Source: Myxococcales bacterium (lineage in GTDB: Bacteria; Myxococcota_A; UBA9160; UBA4427). From it: a stretch of 37,156 nucleotides of DNA. Shown piece by piece: positions 33,575 to 37,156 of the stretch. Under the pieces are notes generated by a model. That model ran no database searches. It had not been told where the DNA came from and saw only the letters and a list, made by a program, of their open reading frames with translations. Position numbers and translations under genes: made by a program. The first letter of the stretch is position 1; each line of letters begins with the position of its first letter. The stretch lies in the NCBI GenBank assembly GCA_014240165.1, contig JAAZXM010000038.1, positions 1 to 37,156 of the forward strand, in the 5' to 3' direction.

Positions 33575-34900
33575 TCAGGTCTGCGCCGAGTACAGGAGTC
33601 CGCCTTCCTTGCGCACGGTGCAGCCGGCCAGCAGGCGGGGAAGTTCGAGAAGTTCGCTGCCGCGCGGGAAGCCCGCGAGGAGTTCGTTCAGGGACTGCTT
33701 TCCGTCGTCGGCTTCGAGGCAGGGGGCGATGGCCGCTTGCAGGCGGCCGAGCATCCAGGCGTGATAGGGGACGACCATGCGGCGCCCCTTGACCCCGCCG
33801 AGTTCGAAGTCCTGGGTGAGCGCCCCGTTCCCGGTCTGGAGCGCCTCGAACCCGGGCGTCGCGGTGAAGGTCTTGCCGGGCAATTCGCCCCCCGCTTCGT
33901 GTTGGTCGCTGGCCACGTAGGCGGTCAAATGGTCCAGGGCATCCACCAGCACCGGCCACATCTCCTCGAAGAAAACGGCAAGAACTGGGAGGAGCGTTTC
34001 GGCGAGCGCATCGTCCGGCAACCAGGCGCCGTCATCACCATTGGCCGACCGGCCGACGAGTTCGCCGTTGTCGCCCAGGGAGTAGAGTTTCTGCCCATAG
34101 CTCCGCGCGTTGAGACAACCCTCGCCGACGCTGCGCTCCACCCACTCGCAAACCAGGGGGAAATGCGTCCGCAGGGCAAACCCCGAGACGGCATCCCGGT
34201 AGAGATGCGCGTAGAGAGGCCCCAGCAGCCCGAAATCCGCCAGGCTGAGCGCGCCCCCGAGCAGGTAATCGTGCTGGGCGAAATGGGTTTCGAGCCGTTG
34301 CAGAATGCGATGCTGACTGGCCTGCCAAGCGGGTTCGGTTTGCTCATTCACGCCCAGGTGCTGGAGGCCCGCGTAGACACCGCGCGGATTGCTGCGGCTT
34401 TCATGGATCCCGAACATATCGCGGAAGAAATTCCCCCCCGCCTCACGGCGGAGGTTCCCGGGTGCTCCTGCCGCCAACACCGCTCCCCATTGCTGTTCAT
34501 TGAAAGCAAGATGGTTTGGCTCGCGACCGTCCTCGCTGAAATACCACCGCTCCCAGAAGGCCGGCACCACCAGCCATTCATCGGCGAGCAATTCGATGAG
34601 GTAGGCCGCCAGGCGTTGGCGCGGTCGCTGAATTTCCGGGATCACCCCGGCCTCGGGATGGGCCGCCTCGCAGTAGTCGATGATTTCGCTGGAATCCTGG
34701 ATCCAACTGCCGTCGGGCGCTTCGAGTTGGGGCACGGCCGGGCTGCCCGAACGCGGGATCAGGAGGCCCATGATCAGCTCCGGGGTTGCGAGGATGTCCT
34801 CGAACCCCGGGCCCAGGGCGCCCATGCGCGACTTGAAGCGCAGGTAGGCCCGTGCCTTGCCGGAGAAATAGCTGTGTTCCCAGGAGAAGAGGCGATACAT
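33575..34900 (-). CDS. Glutathione S-transferase-like protein with a long C-terminal extension
   Basis: A 441-residue protein. Residues about 1-95 look like a thioredoxin-fold GST N-terminus (MYRLFSWEHSYFSGKARAYLRFK; SPAVPQLEAPDGSWIQDSSEIIDYCE, the cis-Pro and SxxI glutathione-binding pattern). Residues about 110-260 look like the helical GST C-terminal domain (LLGGALSLADFGLLGPLYAHLYRD, the N-capping-box region). The last 180 or so residues (DALAETLLPVLAVFFEEMWPVL onward) exceed the usual 200-230-residue GST and I do not recognise them. The ATG at 34900 starts at the first strand; the site upstream is only AAAGG. It lies 56 bases from both neighbours in a same-strand run with acetate kinase and acyl-CoA synthetase. 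Its substrate is unknown, and it may not be enzymatic. Confidence 0.82.
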   Translation of the reverse strand: MYRLFSWEHSYFSGKARAYLRFKSRMGALGPGFEDILATPELIMGLLIPRSGSPAVPQLEAPDGSWIQDSSEIIDYCEAAHPEAGVIPEIQRPRQRLAAYLIELLADEWLVVPAFWERWYFSEDGREPNHLAFNEQQWGAVLAAGAPGNLRREAGGNFFRDMFGIHESRSNPRGVYAGLQHLGVNEQTEPAWQASQHRILQRLETHFAQHDYLLGGALSLADFGLLGPLYAHLYRDAVSGFALRTHFPLVCEWVERSVGEGCLNARSYGQKLYSLGDNGELVGRSANGDDGAWLPDDALAETLLPVLAVFFEEMWPVLVDALDHLTAYVASDQHEAGGELPGKTFTATPGFEALQTGNGALTQDFELGGVKGRRMVVPYHAWMLGRLQAAIAPCLEADDGKQSLNELLAGFPRGSELLELPRLLAGCTVRKEGGLLYSAQT

Positions 34901-34956
34901 GCTGGAGCCTTTCTTTGATGCTTGGCTGGCGAGGATAACCAACCTCGCGCCGACCT

Positions 34957-36078
34957 TCAGTCGCCCAGGACCCGCGCCGTGTCGAGGGCAATCAGGAACT
35001 CTTCATCCGTGGGAACCACTCCGGCGAAGGGCGGGCCCCCCTGGCCGATGCGTCCGTTCTCATTTTCGCCGTGGCTTGCGTTGGCTTGCTCATCGAGTAC
35101 GAAACCCAGGGGCGCGAGCCACTCCAAGACTCGGGCGCGCACGCGCGGGGAGTTCTCGCCGATCCCCCCGCCGAAGACCAGGGCATCCAGGCCGCCCAGG
35201 GGCACCTGCAATCCCGCCACCTGTCGCGCCAGCCGGTAGCCAAAGATTTCGATCGCCAGGGCGGCGTCGGCATTGCCCTCGGCCTCGGCGGCCTCCAGTT
35301 GACGCATATCTCCCGAAAGGCCGGAGAGTCCGAGCAGGCCGCTCTCTCGGTTCAGTATCTCGGTCACGCCATCGACATCCAGGCCCAGGTGCCGGGCCAG
35401 GTAGGCGTGGAGCCCGGGGTCGATATCCCCAGAACGCGTGCCCATGACCAGGCCTTCCAGGGGGCTGAAGCCCATGCTGGTCTCGATGCTGCGCCCGCCG
35501 AGTACGGCGGCCGTACTGCAGCCATTGCCCAGGTGCGCGGTGACCACGCGGCTGGTTTTCTCGGGCAGGTCGAAGCGTCGCACGGCTTCCTGGGCGAGGT
35601 AGCGATGGGACGTGCCGTGAAAGCCGTAGCGGCGTACCCCGTGCTTGCGATGGAGTTCTCGGGGCAGGGCATAGAGGTAGGCCCGGGGCGGCAGGGTCTG
35701 GTGAAAGGCCGTGTCGAAGACCGCGACCTGGGGCTTGCCGGGAAAAGCCTGCTCGAAGCGGCGAATGCCCTGGCGATTGATGGGGTTGTGCAGGGGCGCC
35801 ATGGGGGAGGCCGCCTCGATACTCGCCATTACGTGCTCATCGATCAGGACCGATTCGCGGAACGTCTCTCCGCCGTGGACCACCCGGTGCCCAATCCCGT
35901 CGAGTCCCCGGGCGATTTCGGCTTCGCCGGCGAGTCGCTCCACGACGGCATCCAGGGTGGCGGCATGGGCGCCGGCAGCGATCTCCTCGACCCCGGTGAG
36001 CAGGCGCTCGCCGCTCGCCGTATCCACGAGGGCGAACTTCACCGAGGAAGAGCCACAGTTTACGGCCAGGGCTCGCAC
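34957..36078 (-). CDS. ackA: Acetate kinase (or closely related acyl kinase)
   Basis: A 373-residue ASKHA-fold kinase that interconverts acetate plus ATP and acetyl phosphate. Seen: AVNCGSSSVKF at the N-terminus, GHRVVHGG with the catalytic Arg, FDTAFHQTLPP with the catalytic Asp, YGFHGTSHRYL, HLGNGCS, GFSPLEGLVMGTRSGDIDPG with the second Arg, FGGGIGENS and PTDEEFLIALD with the metal-binding Glu region. It is slightly shorter than the usual 400 residues. The GTG at 36078 is preferred because the next codons encode the family N-terminus, with GAGGA upstream; no ATG fits. No pta (phosphotransacetylase) is adjacent, so it may serve substrate-level ATP formation or a propionate-type role. Confidence 0.92.
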   Translation of the reverse strand: MRALAVNCGSSSVKFALVDTASGERLLTGVEEIAAGAHAATLDAVVERLAGEAEIARGLDGIGHRVVHGGETFRESVLIDEHVMASIEAASPMAPLHNPINRQGIRRFEQAFPGKPQVAVFDTAFHQTLPPRAYLYALPRELHRKHGVRRYGFHGTSHRYLAQEAVRRFDLPEKTSRVVTAHLGNGCSTAAVLGGRSIETSMGFSPLEGLVMGTRSGDIDPGLHAYLARHLGLDVDGVTEILNRESGLLGLSGLSGDMRQLEAAEAEGNADAALAIEIFGYRLARQVAGLQVPLGGLDALVFGGGIGENSPRVRARVLEWLAPLGFVLDEQANASHGENENGRIGQGGPPFAGVVPTDEEFLIALDTARVLGD

Positions 36079-36375
36079 GTTCAGGGGATCCTCACGCGGG
36101 TGATTGCTCCTTGCCCCGGGGGCCCCATGCCGCTTCGGAGAAGCGGTGCGCACGATTCCCGGGTGTCGGTCTCCAAGCCTACACCTCGCCTGGGCCCGCG
36201 CCCAGACCCGCGCCGGGCGGGAGCGGTCTCTCCCCAAGGGAGAGCCCGGCGCCGGTTTTCATCGTGAAACGTTCTGGCGAGTATGCGAGCATCGGCAAGC
36301 GCCCGTCACCCCGGCTTGCTGCAGCGCCTCCCGCAGCCTGGCTGGTCAGTGCCGAGTCAAAGCGGAGAAAGAGCG
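36079..36375. other. 297-bp divergent intergenic region
   Basis: Very GC-rich DNA between acetate kinase (-) and the small protein gene (+). It must contain promoters for both, but no convincing hexamer pair, operator or RNA structure stands out. Small open frames here have no ribosome binding site and no protein character. Confidence 0.5.
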
Positions 36376-36669
36376 ATGCTGACCGGCTACAACACCAACT
36401 TTGCGTATCGCGGCGTGAAGTTTCACGTCCAGACCGAGGACAGCGGCCGGAGCAAGCCCCATATCAAGACCCATCTCTTTCACGGCGGAACGATCCTGGC
36501 CAGCGAGAAGGCCAGCTATGCCGAGCGCCTGGATTCGGCCTCCCTCGACGAGGAAATCAAATCCCTGATGGAGGCCCAGCACAAGGAAATGCTGCGCCGC
36601 CTGACCCGGGGCGAACTCGATTCCCTGCTCAGCGAGCGGCTGGGCGACGACGTCTTTCCGGGCGCCTAG
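36376..36669 (+). CDS. Small conserved-type protein of unknown function upstream of ftsE
   Basis: A 97-residue soluble protein. The N-terminal half (YNTNFAYRGVKFHVQTEDSG, SKPHIKTHLFHGGTILASEK) looks like a compact beta-domain, the C-terminal half (LDEEIKSLMEAQHKEMLRRLTRGELDSLL) is helical. I recall similar short proteins in deltaproteobacteria starting with the same YNTN...RG...FHVQTED pattern, but no function. The ATG has GGAGAAAG upstream and begins the conserved part. FtsE begins 81 bases downstream on the same strand, so a link with cell division or envelope processes is a possibility from context only. Confidence 0.8.
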   Translation: MLTGYNTNFAYRGVKFHVQTEDSGRSKPHIKTHLFHGGTILASEKASYAERLDSASLDEEIKSLMEAQHKEMLRRLTRGELDSLLSERLGDDVFPGA

Positions 36670-36750
36670 GTCCCCCGCTCCCGGCGGTTTTGGGGGTCGA
36701 TCCCAAGCGGGACTGCTTCAGGGCAGGCCATCAAGCTACAGTCTGCCGCG

Positions 36751-37156
36751 ATGGCGGCGATCCCGAAGGCGCAAAACCCGAACCCTCCGCCCCCGGGCCC
36801 GGTGGCCCCGGTTCGTATGTATGGGGTCTCGAAATCGTATCTCCCCGGGAGTTGGGCCCTGCGCGACGTTTCCCTGGAGATCGGCCGGGGTGAGTTCGTC
36901 TTCCTGACCGGGGCCAGCGGCGCCGGAAAGACCACGCTCCTCAAACTCCTCTTTGCCGCGGAAAGGCCCAACCAGGGGCAGATCCTCGTTTTGGGCCGGA
37001 ACATCGCCCGGCTTCGCGGCGGGGCGGTGCCCGCGCTCCGGCGCCGGGTGGGGGTGGTCTTCCAGGATTTCAAACTCCTGGGCAGCCGAAGCGTCGAGGA
37101 AAACGTCGCCGTCACCCTGGACGGTGATCCCGGAGACCATCGGCTGTGGGAGGCGG
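36751..37156 (+). CDS. ftsE: Cell-division ABC ATPase FtsE, N-terminal part (cut by window end)
   Basis: At least 135 residues, running off the edge. After a Pro-rich N-terminal tail of about 20 residues the FtsE pattern begins: VRMYGVSKSYLPGSWALRDV, EFVFLTGASGAGKTTLLKLL (Walker A with GASGAGKT), GQILVLGRNIARL, and RRRVGVVFQDFKLL (Q-loop with the FQDFKLL typical of FtsE), then ENVAVTL. FtsE pairs with the membrane protein FtsX to control peptidoglycan hydrolysis at division; ftsX would be expected just past the window. The ATG at 36751 is used; a second ATG at 36817 right at the homologous start would remove the Pro-rich tail, which is unusual for FtsE. Confidence 0.88.
   Translation, partial: MAAIPKAQNPNPPPPGPVAPVRMYGVSKSYLPGSWALRDVSLEIGRGEFVFLTGASGAGKTTLLKLLFAAERPNQGQILVLGRNIARLRGGAVPALRRRVGVVFQDFKLLGSRSVEENVAVTLDGDPGDHRLWEA

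Overview
The window is about 37 kb of high-GC, densely coded DNA from a Gram-negative bacterium: it carries an RND efflux pump with an outer-membrane channel, a lipoprotein adaptor and an ftsE start. The gene mix (class III cyclase, hybrid histidine kinase, IS91-type remnant, many lipid/xenobiotic-type redox enzymes, and a TGA-containing peroxiredoxin-like gene) fits a deltaproteobacterial-type lineage (Myxococcota, Desulfobacterota or Binatota). That placement is an inference from gene content and style; no rRNA or other phylogenetic marker is present to fix it. No tRNA, rRNA, CRISPR array or intact insertion sequence was seen.

Layout. 0.1-2.8 kb: a secreted tandem-repeat protein (-), then divergently a peroxiredoxin-like gene (+) whose frame is interrupted by one TGA exactly where the family has its catalytic Cys. 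A bacterial SECIS-like hairpin follows immediately, so this is a strong selenoprotein candidate. 2.9-4.7 kb: a luciferase-like monooxygenase and an acetoacetate-decarboxylase-like protein without the usual lysine. 4.9-11.6 kb: a tripartite efflux operon in which the TolC-type channel carries an extra N-terminal ABC substrate-binding domain. 11.9-15.1 kb: a cyclic-nucleotide-binding patatin phospholipase followed by a membrane class III cyclase with adenylate-type specificity residues, suggesting a cAMP-controlled lipase pair. 15.3-17.4 kb (-): nitronate monooxygenase and TauD-type dioxygenase.

17.5-19.0 kb is a scar. The C-terminal end of an FAD amine-oxidase-like gene (-) abuts a pstB lacking its P-loop (+), followed by an internally deleted IS91-type transposase (-). 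19.1-28.9 kb holds catabolic or redox enzymes: alpha/beta hydrolase, VOC protein, Rieske oxygenase, MOSC protein, a dimethylglycine/sarcosine-dehydrogenase-like flavoprotein with a one-base frameshift, amidase, enoyl-CoA hydratase and acyl-CoA ligase. 28.9-36.1 kb is a minus-strand block: hybrid histidine kinase, membrane desaturase, a second acyl-CoA synthetase, a long GST-like protein and acetate kinase. 36.4 kb to the end: a small conserved-looking protein and the start of ftsE, cut by the window edge.

Together the genes suggest an aerobic or facultative heterotroph handling fatty acids, amines and aromatic or terpenoid-like substrates, with its own efflux and redox defence. The best candidates for something new are the membrane-anchored selenoprotein, the cyclase/CNB-patatin pair and the ABC-binding-domain/TolC fusion.
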